Translations under genes and position numbers: made by a program
Shown here: piece by piece, positions 35,536-44,341 of the stretch
How positions within the stretch are numbered: position 1 is the stretch's first letter
How the letters are laid out: every line of letters begins with the position of its first letter
DNA from: Luteimicrobium sp049844995
Lineage (GTDB): Bacteria; Actinomycetota; Actinomycetes; Actinomycetales; Cellulomonadaceae
DNA length: 64,000 nt
Reading direction: 5' to 3'
Assembly (NCBI RefSeq): GCF_049844995.1
Contig: NZ_JBNCMC010000003.1
Coordinates: forward strand, 434,001 to 498,000
Notes under the pieces: model-generated
What the model saw: only the letters and a program-made list of their open reading frames with translations
What the model was told of the DNA's origin: nothing
The model's database searches: none

Positions 35536-36837
35536 TCAGCCGACCGGCACCACGGCGTCCTTGAGGGGCCGCGTGACGTCCGCGGCGGCGGCCACGTCGA
35601 CCAGCGGCAGGCCCGCACGCAGCAGGCGCCGCAGCGCCCCGACCTCGCGGTGCCGGTCGACGACGAGGACGGCGCGCAGCCGGGCCAGTCGCCTGCCGTC
35701 GCGGACCTCCTCGTCGTCGTCGTCCAGGTACAGGGCGGCCCAGCCGTCGTCGTGCCCGGGCAGCCCGCGCAGGACGACCTCGTCGAACGGCGACGGCGTC
35801 CCGAACAGGGCCAGGTCGTGACCCAGCTGCTGGCTGAAGACGTAGGGCGCGTGCCCGGGCGCGGGGTCGCCCGCGGCGCCGGCGGAGAGGTCGGCGAGCA
35901 GGGCCCGCACGGTGCCCTCCGGGTCGTGCAGCGCGGCCGACCAGTGCCCGCCCGGCACGTCCCCGTACACCGTGCCGTGCCGGGTCACGCAGTCGCCCAC
36001 CGCGTACACGCGTGGGGCCACGCGCCCGACGGCGTCGCCCGCGAGCGAGCCGCGCGCGTCCATGGGCAGCGTCCCACGCAGCCAGTCGGTGGCGGGCCGT
36101 GCGCCCACCGCCGCGAGCACCACGTCGCCGTGGAGTGCCGCGCCCGAGGCGAGCTCGACCGTCGCGCCGCCGGCGCCGTCGTCGTCGCCCCGGATCGCGG
36201 TGACGGCCTCGCCGAGCCGCAGCTCGACGCCCGCGCCCGCGTACCAGGGGGCGAGGTGCTGCCCGACGTCGGCCCCGAGCTGCCGCTCGAGCGGGACGTC
36301 GAGCGCCTCCACGACGACGACCTCGCAGCCCGCCTTCGTCGCGACTCCCGCGACCTCGGCGCCGATCCATCCCGCACCCACCGACACGAGGCGCGTGCCG
36401 GGCGTCAGGCGGGCGCGCAGCCGCGCGGCGTCGTCCCACGTGTGCAGCAGCGACGCGTGCTCCCACCCGGGGGGGACCACCGGTCGCGAGCCCACGGCGA
36501 GCACCACCGCGTCCGCCTCCACCGTGCCCGACGACGTCGCCACGCTCACCCCGTCGGGTCCCACCTCGAGGGCCCGGGCGGGGTCGGTGGCGCGGACGTC
36601 GTCCGCGAGGGCCCGCACGTCGATCCCCATCTCGTGGACCAGGTCGGCGGGCGCGTCGCGCTCGAACAGCTCCTTCGACAGCGGCGGCCGGTCGTAGGGC
36701 GGCCGGCCCTCGGCGCCGAGCAGCGTCACCCGGCCGTCGAACCCCTGGGCGCGCAGGGCCGCGACGGTCTGCGCGCCGCCCAGCCCGCCGCCCACGACCA
36801 CCACGCTGCGCAGGGACTCCTCGCGATCAGACGTCAC
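35536..36837 (-). CDS. FAD-dependent NAD(P)H:ferredoxin-type oxidoreductase
   Basis: 433 residues from GTG 36837; an in-frame GTG at 36864 is an alternative. The FAD-binding GVVVVGGGLGGAQTVAALRA-like N-terminus (VVVVGGGLGGAQTV) is followed by RPPYDRPPLSKELF, typical of the rubredoxin/ferredoxin reductase (BenA-d / Pdr) group. The NAD site is LVSVGAGWIGAEVAGVA. RVYAVGDCVTRHG is the second FAD motif, and the C-terminal reductase-C domain contains YVFSQQLGHDLALFG. It transfers electrons from NAD(P)H to a ferredoxin that feeds an oxygenase or P450; no such partner is adjacent. It converges on the NYN gene and diverges from DUF3017. Confidence 0.92.
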   Translation of the reverse strand: MTSDREESLRSVVVVGGGLGGAQTVAALRAQGFDGRVTLLGAEGRPPYDRPPLSKELFERDAPADLVHEMGIDVRALADDVRATDPARALEVGPDGVSVATSSGTVEADAVVLAVGSRPVVPPGWEHASLLHTWDDAARLRARLTPGTRLVSVGAGWIGAEVAGVATKAGCEVVVVEALDVPLERQLGADVGQHLAPWYAGAGVELRLGEAVTAIRGDDDGAGGATVELASGAALHGDVVLAAVGARPATDWLRGTLPMDARGSLAGDAVGRVAPRVYAVGDCVTRHGTVYGDVPGGHWSAALHDPEGTVRALLADLSAGAAGDPAPGHAPYVFSQQLGHDLALFGTPSPFDEVVLRGLPGHDDGWAALYLDDDDEEVRDGRRLARLRAVLVVDRHREVGALRRLLRAGLPLVDVAAAADVTRPLKDAVVPVG

Positions 36838-36911
36838 CCGACCACCGTAGCCGCGTGCGGGCACCGGTAGGCTCGGACCGACAAATCCCCCGCACCGTAC
36901 GGAGCACCTGC

Positions 36912-37214
36912 GTGTCCGAGCACCGCCCCCCGACCGACGAGATCGTCGTCCCGCGCCGCACCAGCGTCGCCGTGTGGCTCGTCGTCGCCGCGGTCGCCGC
37001 CGCGACCGTTACGTTCGCCGTCGTGGGGCCGCGGGCGGGCTGCTCCGTCGTCTCGGGCACGCTGTTCGCGCTCGCCGTGGCGCGGGCGGTCGGGCCCGAG
37101 CCCGGGCTGCCCGGGGTGGCGGTCCGCGGCCGGGTGCTCGACGTCGTCGGGTACGTGCTCCTCGGAGCCGTGATCGCCGTCCTCGCCTTCACGTCGCCGA
37201 GCCTGGTCGCCTGA
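36912..37214 (+). CDS. DUF3017 small membrane protein
   Basis: 100 residues from GTG 36912. Three hydrophobic segments (SVAVWLVVAAVAAATVTFAV, VVSGTLFALAVARAV, VLDVVGYVLLGAVIAVLAF) surround the conserved GPRAGCSVVSG and VRGRVLDV positions of DUF3017. Proteins of this family sit next to central-metabolism genes (folD, icd, mdh) in most actinobacteria; no biochemical role is known. The gene ends before a strong bidirectional terminator shared with the converging aquaporin gene. Confidence 0.85.
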   Translation: MSEHRPPTDEIVVPRRTSVAVWLVVAAVAAATVTFAVVGPRAGCSVVSGTLFALAVARAVGPEPGLPGVAVRGRVLDVVGYVLLGAVIAVLAFTSPSLVA

Positions 37215-37235
37215 GGCGCCGCGCGAACCCGGACG

Positions 37236-37275
37236 CGCGAGAGCCCGGCCGCCCTACGGCGGCCGGGCTCTCGCG
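37236..37275. terminator. Bidirectional terminator between DUF3017 and aquaporin genes
   Basis: A perfect 18-bp stem (37236-37253 with 37258-37275) has the tetraloop ctac. It lies 21 nt after the DUF3017 stop and 16 nt from the end of the convergent aquaporin gene, so it can serve both. Confidence 0.9.
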
Positions 37276-37291
37276 TCGTCTCGGGGGTGGC

Positions 37292-38332
37292 TCAGACCTG
37301 GGGCTTGTCCGTGCCCTCGGTGCCGTCCGTGCCCTTCGCCGCGTCGTCCGCGGACGGGTTGGCCGCGTCCCTGAGGTCGGTGACCTCGCCGTCGGCGGCC
37401 TTGTCGCGCAGCTCGTCGGCCTTGGCGTGCAGGTCGCCGGCGGCGGACTCGAGCTTCTCCTCGGCCTCGGCGACGGCGTCGCCCACCGGGTTGGCGGAGC
37501 CCTCGGCGAGGGCCGCGGAGCGGCGCGGGGCCGCGAACGCCAGGTAGAAGAGCGCCGCGATGCCGGCACCGACCAGCGGGGCGACCCAGAACAGCCACAG
37601 CTGCCCGGCGACGCCCTTGAACGTGAAGATGTTGCCCGTCGAGAAGATGGCGGACGCCGTCGAGCGGGCCGGGTTGACCGACGCGTTGGTGATCGGGCCG
37701 GCGACGATGATCGCGGCGAACAGCGCGAAGCCGATGGCGATCGGCGCGAACTTGATCTTGGCGCGGCTGTCCGTGACGCCGATGATGACGCCGACGAACA
37801 CGGCCGTGACCACGACCTCGATGAGGAGGGCGGCCGTCAGCGAGAACTGGGCCTGGCCCGACGACAGACCGGAGAGGGGGGAGTGGTCGGCCCAGCCGTT
37901 GGCGGTGCCAGCGAAGAGGGACCGCGTGCTCTTCTCGCTCAGCGCCTTGACGAGGGTGTCGGGGATCGTCGCGAAGAGCAGCGCCGCGGCGGCGGTGCCA
38001 CCGACGACCTGGGCGATCCAGTACGGCACCAGGTCGCGCCACTTGGCGCGCCCCACGAGGCTCAGGCCGAACGTGACGGCGGGGTTGAAGTGGCCGCCCG
38101 AGACGTGACCCACGGACGCGATCAGCGCCGCGACGCCGAGGCCGCCCGCGATCGCGACGGGGAACACGTAGCTGCCGTTCGAGAACCGGTCGTAGAGGGC
38201 GACGCCGACGATCGCGAGTACGAGACCGAACGTGCCGAACGCCTCGGCACCGAGCCGCGCCGCGAGCGACGACTCCGTCCGGGCCGGGGGCGCCGCCTCC
38301 GCGGGCACCGGGGCAACTGTCACCTGCGACAT
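37292..38332 (-). CDS. MIP-family aquaporin
   Basis: 346 residues from ATG 38332, which gives the usual short N-terminus. An in-frame ATG at 38452 has a better ribosome site (AGGAGAA, 4 nt spacing) and would add 40 residues, so the start is not settled. Six membrane helices and the two pore half-helices with NPA boxes (GGHFNPAVTFGLSLVG and NASVNPARSTASAIFST) are intact. The spacing and the Arg after the second NPA box fit a water-selective AqpZ type. A roughly 75-residue charged C-terminal tail (EAEEKLESAAGDLHAKADEL) is unusual for the family and is probably cytoplasmic coiled coil. The gene converges on DUF3017 and diverges from icd. Confidence 0.92.
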   Translation of the reverse strand: MSQVTVAPVPAEAAPPARTESSLAARLGAEAFGTFGLVLAIVGVALYDRFSNGSYVFPVAIAGGLGVAALIASVGHVSGGHFNPAVTFGLSLVGRAKWRDLVPYWIAQVVGGTAAAALLFATIPDTLVKALSEKSTRSLFAGTANGWADHSPLSGLSSGQAQFSLTAALLIEVVVTAVFVGVIIGVTDSRAKIKFAPIAIGFALFAAIIVAGPITNASVNPARSTASAIFSTGNIFTFKGVAGQLWLFWVAPLVGAGIAALFYLAFAAPRRSAALAEGSANPVGDAVAEAEEKLESAAGDLHAKADELRDKAADGEVTDLRDAANPSADDAAKGTDGTEGTDKPQV

Positions 38333-38679
38333 GGGAATGACCTGTCCGTTCTGATGGGGCGCAGCGGCGGCCGCCACGCGGCGAATGGGCATGCAGCCGC
38401 CATCTTGCCATCTGCGATGCCCGAAATCGCGGAGATCTTCCCGTCCGACCATGTGTTTCTCCTGGGAAACGCAGCGCTCGGCGGCCGCCTCGGCAGGGCA
38501 TGCCCGACGGCGTCCCGCACCGAAGTCTCTTGACATCAAGTAATCTGGGGGCGGTGCCCGCGATCGCGGGCCGGCCCGCGCAGTGCGGGCGCCGACGCGC
38601 GGCACGAACGACGTCCGCCACCGGCGCCCGGGCCCCGGGCCCCAGCAAACCAGGCTGATACCCCGGGAGTGACCCGCGC
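38333..38679. other. Divergent region between aquaporin and icd
   Basis: It holds the possible upstream start and ribosome site of the aquaporin gene (38452-38463), the CTTGACATCAAG/TAATCT element of icd (38529-38546) and a GC-rich icd leader of about 130 nt. No other gene is visible. Confidence 0.5.
38529..38546 (+). promoter_or_regulatory. icd promoter element with CTTGACATCAAG operator
   Basis: cttgacatcaag (38529-38540) is an imperfect palindrome followed directly by taatct (38541-38546), a plausible -10 box. The palindrome core matches cttgacgtcgag in front of sucC, so the two TCA-cycle transcripts may share a repressor. Confidence 0.6.
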
Positions 38680-39897
38680 ATGGCGAAGATCAAGGTCGAA
38701 GGTCCGGTCGTCGAGCTCGACGGCGACGAGATGACCCGCATCATCTGGCAGTTCATCAAGGACCGCCTCATCCACCCGTACCTCGACGTGGACCTCAAGT
38801 ACTACGACCTGTCGATCCAGAACCGCGACGCGACGGACGACCAGGTCACCGTCGACGCGGCGAACGCGATCAAGGAGCACCACGTCGGCGTCAAGTGCGC
38901 GACGATCACGCCCGACGAGGCGCGGGTCGAGGAGTTCGGCCTCAAGAAGATGTGGGTCTCGCCCAACGGCACGATCCGCAACATCCTCGGCGGCGTCGTC
39001 TTCCGCGAGCCGATCATCATCTCGAACATCCCGCGCCTGGTGCCCGGCTGGAACAAGCCGATCATCATCGGCCGCCACGCGTTCGGCGACCAGTACCGCG
39101 CCACGAACTTCAAGGTCCCCGGCGCCGGGACCCTGACGCTGACCTACACCCCGGCGGACGGCTCCGAGCCGATCAAGCAGGAGGTCGTCACGTATCCCGA
39201 GGGCGGCGGCGTCGCCATGGGGATGTACAACTTCAACGACTCGATCCGCGACTTCGCGCGGGCGTCGTTCGCGTACGGGCTGCAGCGGAACTACCCGGTG
39301 TACCTCTCCACCAAGAACACGATCCTCAAGGCCTACGACGGCCAGTTCAAGGACCTGTTCCAGGAGATCTTCGACACCGAGTTCAAGGCGGACTTCGAGG
39401 CTGCGGGCCTCACCTACGAGCACCGTCTCATCGACGACATGGTGGCCTCCGCGATGAAGTGGGAGGGCGGGTACGTCTGGGCCTGCAAGAACTACGACGG
39501 CGACGTCCAGTCGGACACCGTCGCGCAGGGCTTCGGCTCGCTCGGCCTCATGACGTCCGTGCTCATGACCCCCGACGGCCAGACCGTCGAGGCCGAGGCC
39601 GCGCACGGCACCGTGACGCGTCACTACCGCCAGCACCAGCAGGGCAAGCCGACGTCGACCAACCCGATCGCGTCGATCTTCGCGTGGACCGGCGGGCTCA
39701 AGCACCGCGGCAAGCTCGACGGGACCCCGGCCGTCATCGAGTTCGCCGAGACGCTCGAGGACGTCGTCGTGAAGACGGTCGAGTCCGGCAAGATGACCAA
39801 GGACCTCGCGCTCCTCGTCGGGCCCGAGCAGTCGTGGCAGACCACCGAGGAGTTCCTCGGCACGCTCGACGAGAACCTCAAGGCTCGTCTCGCCTGA
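38680..39897 (+). CDS. icd: NADP-dependent isocitrate dehydrogenase
   Basis: 405 residues from ATG 38680. It belongs to the dimeric eukaryotic-like IDH class. Key motifs are PVVELDGDEMTRIIWQFIKD, WVSPNGTIRNILGGVVFREP (substrate-binding Ser/Asn/Arg), RLVPGWNKPIIIGRHAFGDQ and the metal-binding LIDDMVASAMKWEGGYVWAC. The NADP motif is EAAHGTVTRHYRQHQQGKPT. It oxidises isocitrate to 2-oxoglutarate. Many actinobacteria instead carry the monomeric enzyme. A family-1 hairpin element begins 26 nt after its stop. Confidence 0.97.
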   Translation: MAKIKVEGPVVELDGDEMTRIIWQFIKDRLIHPYLDVDLKYYDLSIQNRDATDDQVTVDAANAIKEHHVGVKCATITPDEARVEEFGLKKMWVSPNGTIRNILGGVVFREPIIISNIPRLVPGWNKPIIIGRHAFGDQYRATNFKVPGAGTLTLTYTPADGSEPIKQEVVTYPEGGGVAMGMYNFNDSIRDFARASFAYGLQRNYPVYLSTKNTILKAYDGQFKDLFQEIFDTEFKADFEAAGLTYEHRLIDDMVASAMKWEGGYVWACKNYDGDVQSDTVAQGFGSLGLMTSVLMTPDGQTVEAEAAHGTVTRHYRQHQQGKPTSTNPIASIFAWTGGLKHRGKLDGTPAVIEFAETLEDVVVKTVESGKMTKDLALLVGPEQSWQTTEEFLGTLDENLKARLA

Positions 39898-39923
39898 GTT
39901 CGGCACGTAGGTACGCCCGGCCT

Positions 39924-40010
39924 GAGGGACGAGTGCGCGCGATCTTGCATCCGCGCACTCGTCCCTCGCGCGCTCCCGCCGGGCCCACCACGACCGCGCG
40001 CCCGTCCCTC
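39924..40010 (+). repeat. Family-1 hairpin element, copy C
   Basis: Arms gagggacgagtgcgcgcgat and gaccgcgcgcccgtccctc pair with a small bulge. The centre carries cttgcatccgc, ctcgtccctcgcgcgctccc and gccgggcccaccac. Same orientation as icd, 26 nt after its stop. Confidence 0.8.
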
Positions 40011-40302
40011 TCCGCCGCGCGCGGCCGTCCCACCTCGCCGCGGTGACGCCCGGTCCGCCGACGGCGAATCAGGCCGTTCATAGTTCATCCATTGACACCA
40101 AACAGGGGCTCTCCTAGGGTCGAATCGGACGCCGCGTCGAAGCGCTTCGATGATGTGTTCGCTCAGAGGTCCGCCGGGTCGCCCGGCGGGGGACCGGTGC
40201 GAGGTTGCACCGGCAGGCGCCGACGACGGCGCCGACGCCCTGCCACCCCGGCGCCTGCCGTCGCGGTCGGCCATCGTCGGTCGACCCGGACCGAGGGGAA
40301 CC
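40011..40302 (+). promoter_or_regulatory. GH3 promoter and LacI-type operator
   Basis: TTGACA (40092-40097), 17 nt, TAGGGT (40115-40120) is a textbook promoter. The perfect 14-bp palindrome tcgaagcgcttcga (40137-40150), centred on AGCGCT, lies just downstream of the start site and has the form of a LacI-family carbohydrate operator. The leader to the ATG at 40303 is about 175 nt and contains GC-rich hairpins around 40200-40260 but no gene. Confidence 0.75.
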
Positions 40303-43300
40303 ATGAGAACCAGCACCACGACCCATCGCGTCGCGCTCCGTGCGCTCGTCGGCGCGACGGCGTTCGCGCTCGTCGGGCTCGCGCCCGTCGCGGACGCCGC
40401 CACCCGCACCGCCGCCACCCGCACCGCGACCGCCGGTGCGGCGCAGAGCGACGCCACGCCGTCGCAGGCGCAGCTCGACGCCCTGCCCTTCCGCAACCCG
40501 AAGCTCTCGCTCGACGCGCGCACCCAGGACCTCCTGTCCCGGCTCGCGCAGGACGAGGAGATCTCGCTGCTCCACCAGTTCCCGCTCCCGGTGCCGCGGC
40601 TCGGCATCGGGCAGTGGCGCGCCGGCACCGAGGCGGTGCACGGGCTCGCCTGGACCACGTCGCCCGAGGACGGGGCCGTCCACACCGCGACCGCGACGAC
40701 GTTCCCGCAGGCCGTCGGCCTCGCGAGCACCTGGGACACGGACCTGATCCACCAGGTGGGCGGCGTCGTCGGCGACGAGGCGCGCGGCTACAACTCCGAG
40801 GACCCGGCGCTGTGGGGCCTCAACCTGTGGGCGCCCGTCGTCAACCTGCTGCGCGACCCCCGCTGGGGACGCAACGAGGAGGGCTACTCGGAGGACCCGA
40901 CGCTCACGGGCGCGATCTCGACGGCGTACGGCAAGGGCATGGAGGGCGACGACCCCTTCTACCTCAAGACCGCTCCCACCCTGAAGCACTACCTGGCCTA
41001 CAACAACGAGACGAACCGGGACACGTCGTCGTCGGTGGTGCCGCCGCGCGTCCTGCACGAGTACGACGAGCAGGCGTTCGAGCCGGCCATCAAGAACGAC
41101 GCCGCGACGGGCGTCATGGCGTCGTACAACCTCGTCAACGGGCGGCCGGCCACGGTCGACCCGAGCCTGGACGACGTCGTGCGGTCGTGGACGGACAAGC
41201 CGCTGTTCAACGTGTCCGACGCCGCCGCCCCGACCAACCTCACGGGCTCCGAGCAGTACTACGCGACCCAGGCCGAGGCCGACGCGGCGCTCATCAAGGC
41301 CGGCCTCGACACCATGACCGTCAACGACAACGACCCCCAGCCGACGATCGCCGCCGTGAAGCAGGCGCTCGCCCAGGGTCTCCTCACGCAGGCCGACGTC
41401 GACAAGGCGGCGTCCGACGCGCTGTCCATCCGGTTCCGGCTCGGCGAGTTCGACCCGGACGGCGGCCCGTACGCGGACATCACCTCGGACGCGGTCGACA
41501 CCCCGGCGAACCGTGCGCTGGCCCGGAAGACGGCCGACGAGTCGCAGGTCCTGCTGAAGAACGCGAAGCAGACCCTGCCGCTCGACGCGAAGAAGACGAA
41601 GAAGGTCGCCGTCGTCGGGCCGCTCGCCGACACGCTCTACACCGACTGGTACGGCGGCAAGCAGCCGTACTCCGTCACGCCGCTCGACGGCATCACCGAG
41701 CGCCTGGGGAAGGGCGCCGACGTCCGCAGCACCGAGGGCGTCGACCGGATCACGCTGCGCGACGCGAAGTCGGGCAAGTACGTCGTCGGAGGAGCGGACG
41801 CCAAGGGCGCGAACCTCGCGGCCACGTCGACCACCGCCGGCGCGACGGCCCAGTTCGACGTGTTCGACTGGGGCGAGAACGTCGTGACGCTCCGCAGCGC
41901 GGCCAACGGCAAGACGGTCGGCTTCAACTGGTCGGGCTTCGCGAACGACCAGGACCAGCCCAACGGCTGGTACGTCCAGCAGCTCTTCACGCTCGAGGGC
42001 CGTCCCGACGGCAACGTCGTCCTGAAGTACGCGGGCTATGAGTCGTCCGAGTCGTGGGCGCCGTCGCACACGAACCCCTACGTCACGCTCGACGCCAACG
42101 GCATGCTCGTCCTCGGCGCCGCGACCGCGGACAAGGCGACCGAGTTCTCGCGCGACGTCGTCACCAGCGGGACGGACGCCGCCGTGCAGGCCGCGAAGGG
42201 CGCCGACGCCGCCGTCGTCGTCGTCGGGACCATGCCGTTCATCAACGGGCGCGAGGCCCACGACCGCACGGACCTGAACCTCGCCGCGGGCCAGGACGCG
42301 CTCGTAGAGGCCGTCCGCAAGGCCAACCCGAACACCGTCGTCGTGCTCGAGTCGTCGTACCCGCAGACCGTCGGGAAGCTCCAGAAGGACGTCCCTGCCA
42401 TCCTGTGGACGACGCATGCGGGCCAGGAGACCGGCCACGCCGTCGCCGACGTGCTGTTCGGCGACGTCAACCCCGCCGGCCGGCTCACCCAGACGTGGCC
42501 GGCGTCGCAGGGCACCCTGCCCGCCGACCTCAACGACTACGACATCGTCACCTCCGGCCAGACGTACCTGTACGACAAGGCGCTCTACCGGAAGTCGTCC
42601 GCACCGCTGTACCCGTTCGGGTACGGGCTGTCGTACACGCAGTTCCGGTACTCCCGCCTCACGGTCGCGGACCGCTCCCTGTCCGAGCACGGCACCATCC
42701 GGGTGAGCGTGGACGTCACCAACACCGGGAGCCGTGACGGCGACGAGGTCGTCCAGCTGTACACGCACCAGCGCACCTCCCGCGACACGACCGCCGTCCG
42801 GCAGCTGCGCACGTTCCAGCGCGTCCACGTCAAGGCGGGCCGGACGGCGCACGTCACGCTCAAGGTCCCCGTCCAGGACCTGCGTCACTGGGACGTCACC
42901 CGCGACCGGTGGGTCGTCGAGACCAGCGTCTACGACCTGCTCGTGGGGTCGTCGTCGCAGGACGTGCGGGCGACGGGCGCCGTGCACGTGCAGGGCGAGC
43001 GCATCCCCGCTCGCGACCTGTCCCGCACCACCCAGGCGCAGGACTACGACGCCCAGCAGGGCACCACGCTCGTCGACACGTCCAAGGCGGCCGGCACCTC
43101 GGTCGAGGCGCAGTCCGCCGGCTCGTGGGTTGCGTACCGGGACGCGGACCTCGGGCGCGGCGCGACGACGTTCCGCACGTCCGTCGCCCGCGCGGACGCC
43201 GGGACGGCTCACGTCCAGGTCCGGCTCGGCTCGCCGACCGGGCGGGTCGTCGGGACCGTCGACGTGCCGAGCACGGGGGACAAGTACAGGTCCGTCGACG

Positions 43301-43395
43301 GCCGGGCCGCGCTGAAGGGCGCTTCGGGCCGGCACGACGTGTACCTGGTGTTCGACGCGCCCGTGCGGGTGTCGTCGTTCAGCCTGGGTCGCTGA
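40303..43395 (+). CDS. Secreted GH3 glycosidase (beta-xylosidase/beta-glucosidase type) with extra domains
   Basis: 1030 residues from ATG 40303 behind GGGGAA. The signal peptide RALVGATAFALVGLAPVADA is followed by the GH3 N-domain. Motifs there are RWGRNEEGYSEDPTLTGAI and GDDPFYLKTAPTLKHYLAYN; the nucleophile Asp is most likely in PLFNVSDAAAPTNL, at the position where GH3 enzymes carry SDW or similar. The GH3 C-domain is interrupted by a roughly 130-residue insert with fascin/beta-trefoil character (SGKYVVGGADAKGANLAA, WYVQQLFTLEGRPDG). The enzyme resumes at VVVVGTMPFINGREAHDRTD and WTTHAGQETGHAVADVLFGD. A fibronectin-III-like region (DGDEVVQLYTHQR) and a terminal CBM6-like beta-sandwich (DVPSTGDKYRSVDGRAA, HDVYLVFDAPVRVSSF) follow. 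It hydrolyses plant or fungal oligosaccharides outside the cell. Confidence 0.92.
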   Translation: MRTSTTTHRVALRALVGATAFALVGLAPVADAATRTAATRTATAGAAQSDATPSQAQLDALPFRNPKLSLDARTQDLLSRLAQDEEISLLHQFPLPVPRLGIGQWRAGTEAVHGLAWTTSPEDGAVHTATATTFPQAVGLASTWDTDLIHQVGGVVGDEARGYNSEDPALWGLNLWAPVVNLLRDPRWGRNEEGYSEDPTLTGAISTAYGKGMEGDDPFYLKTAPTLKHYLAYNNETNRDTSSSVVPPRVLHEYDEQAFEPAIKNDAATGVMASYNLVNGRPATVDPSLDDVVRSWTDKPLFNVSDAAAPTNLTGSEQYYATQAEADAALIKAGLDTMTVNDNDPQPTIAAVKQALAQGLLTQADVDKAASDALSIRFRLGEFDPDGGPYADITSDAVDTPANRALARKTADESQVLLKNAKQTLPLDAKKTKKVAVVGPLADTLYTDWYGGKQPYSVTPLDGITERLGKGADVRSTEGVDRITLRDAKSGKYVVGGADAKGANLAATSTTAGATAQFDVFDWGENVVTLRSAANGKTVGFNWSGFANDQDQPNGWYVQQLFTLEGRPDGNVVLKYAGYESSESWAPSHTNPYVTLDANGMLVLGAATADKATEFSRDVVTSGTDAAVQAAKGADAAVVVVGTMPFINGREAHDRTDLNLAAGQDALVEAVRKANPNTVVVLESSYPQTVGKLQKDVPAILWTTHAGQETGHAVADVLFGDVNPAGRLTQTWPASQGTLPADLNDYDIVTSGQTYLYDKALYRKSSAPLYPFGYGLSYTQFRYSRLTVADRSLSEHGTIRVSVDVTNTGSRDGDEVVQLYTHQRTSRDTTAVRQLRTFQRVHVKAGRTAHVTLKVPVQDLRHWDVTRDRWVVETSVYDLLVGSSSQDVRATGAVHVQGERIPARDLSRTTQAQDYDAQQGTTLVDTSKAAGTSVEAQSAGSWVAYRDADLGRGATTFRTSVARADAGTAHVQVRLGSPTGRVVGTVDVPSTGDKYRSVDGRAALKGASGRHDVYLVFDAPVRVSSFSLGR

Positions 43396-43423
43396 GCGTC
43401 CCGGGTCGCTGACGCGGACTCCG

Positions 43424-43498
43424 AGGGGCGGGCGCGCGGTCTTCCGTCCGCGTGCTCGTCCCTCGCGCGCTCCCGCACCGCGACCGCGCGCCCGCCCT
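43424..43498 (+). repeat. Family-1 hairpin element, copy D
   Basis: Arms ggggcgggcgcgcggtc and gaccgcgcgcccgccc enclose a shortened centre with ttccgtccgc and gctcgtccctcgcgcgctcc. Same orientation as the GH3 gene, 28 nt after its stop. It is the shortest copy, lacking most of the cagacccaccac segment. Confidence 0.8.
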
Positions 43499-43555
43499 GC
43501 TCCGCCGCTCTGTGTCCGTCTCACCGTCGACGACGGCGTCCCCGCCCCGCCCCCG

Positions 43556-43561
43556 TAGGCT
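43556..43561 (+). promoter_or_regulatory. TAGGCT -10 box next to the S51-type peptidase gene
   Basis: TAGGCT lies 6 nt before the ATG at 43568, suggesting a leaderless or nearly leaderless mRNA. Confidence 0.5.
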
Positions 43562-43567
43562 CGGGGC

Positions 43568-44341
43568 ATGAGCGTGCATCTCGTGGGTGGTGGGTGGTCG
43601 GTCGGTGTCGAGGCCGACGTGTTCGGGCGGTTCGTCGAGGAGGCGGGCGCCCGCGCGGCCGCACGAGGTGCCGGCGCGGCGCGCGTCGTCGTCGTGGCCG
43701 TCCGGGACGGTGACCAGGACGAGCACGCCGAGAAGTTCCGCGCGGTGCTGCGGACGGCCGGGGACGCCGTCGACGTCGACGTCACGGTCGTGCCCGTCGT
43801 CGCCGCCGAGGGGGAGCCGTTGCCCGGTGCGGCCCTCGCCGCGGACGGCGACCCGGTCGACGGGATCGTCGTCGGGGGAGGGCTCACCCCCGCCTACCTC
43901 GACGCGGTCGCGCCGCACGCCGACGCGATCCGCGCGCACGTCGTCGCGGGCGCCCCCTACCTGGGGTTCTCCGCGGGTGCCATGATCGCCCCCGACCAGG
44001 CACTGATCGGCGGCTGGCGCATCGGCGGCGTGGAGGTCTGCGCCGAGGACAGCGCCGAGGACCTCGACGACGTGACGATCGCCGCAGGCCTCGGCCTCGT
44101 CGACGTCACCGTCGACGTGCACGCCGCCCAGTGGGGCAACCTGTCGCGGCTCGTCGCGGCCGTCGAGTCGGGACTCCTCGCCGGCGGGGTGGCCGTCGAC
44201 GAGGACACCGTGCTCGTCGTCGGGCAGGGCGGGCTCGTCGTCGGCGGGCGCGGGAACGTGTGGCGCGCCGTCCGCACGGGCGACGACGCCGACGCCGGCG
44301 CCGCGGGCGTGCTCGTCAGCACGCTCCTCGGGCAGGCGTGA
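43568..44341 (+). CDS. Peptidase S51 / dipeptidase E-like protein
   Basis: 257 residues from ATG 43568. The class I glutamine-amidotransferase-like fold of the S51 family is visible as VHLVGGGWSVGVEADVFGRF at the N-terminus, GIVVGGGLTPAYLDAVAPH, and the nucleophile elbow PYLGFSAGAMIAPDQ with Ser135. VTVDVHAAQWGNLSRLVAAV probably supplies the catalytic His. It is shorter than cyanophycinase and lacks a signal peptide, so a cytoplasmic Asp-dipeptidase-like role is likely, but the substrate is unproven. The stop overlaps the GntR gene start by 4 bp (GTGA), so it is coupled to a regulator of an amidohydrolase unit and may help to process a nitrogen-containing substrate. Confidence 0.85.
   Translation: MSVHLVGGGWSVGVEADVFGRFVEEAGARAAARGAGAARVVVVAVRDGDQDEHAEKFRAVLRTAGDAVDVDVTVVPVVAAEGEPLPGAALAADGDPVDGIVVGGGLTPAYLDAVAPHADAIRAHVVAGAPYLGFSAGAMIAPDQALIGGWRIGGVEVCAEDSAEDLDDVTIAAGLGLVDVTVDVHAAQWGNLSRLVAAVESGLLAGGVAVDEDTVLVVGQGGLVVGGRGNVWRAVRTGDDADAGAAGVLVSTLLGQA

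Noticed and set aside
40114..43887. Very long open frame antisense to the GH3 gene
   Set aside because: It mirrors the codon positions of the GH3 gene, has Arg/Val-rich composition without domains and no ribosome site; long antisense frames are normal at this GC content.
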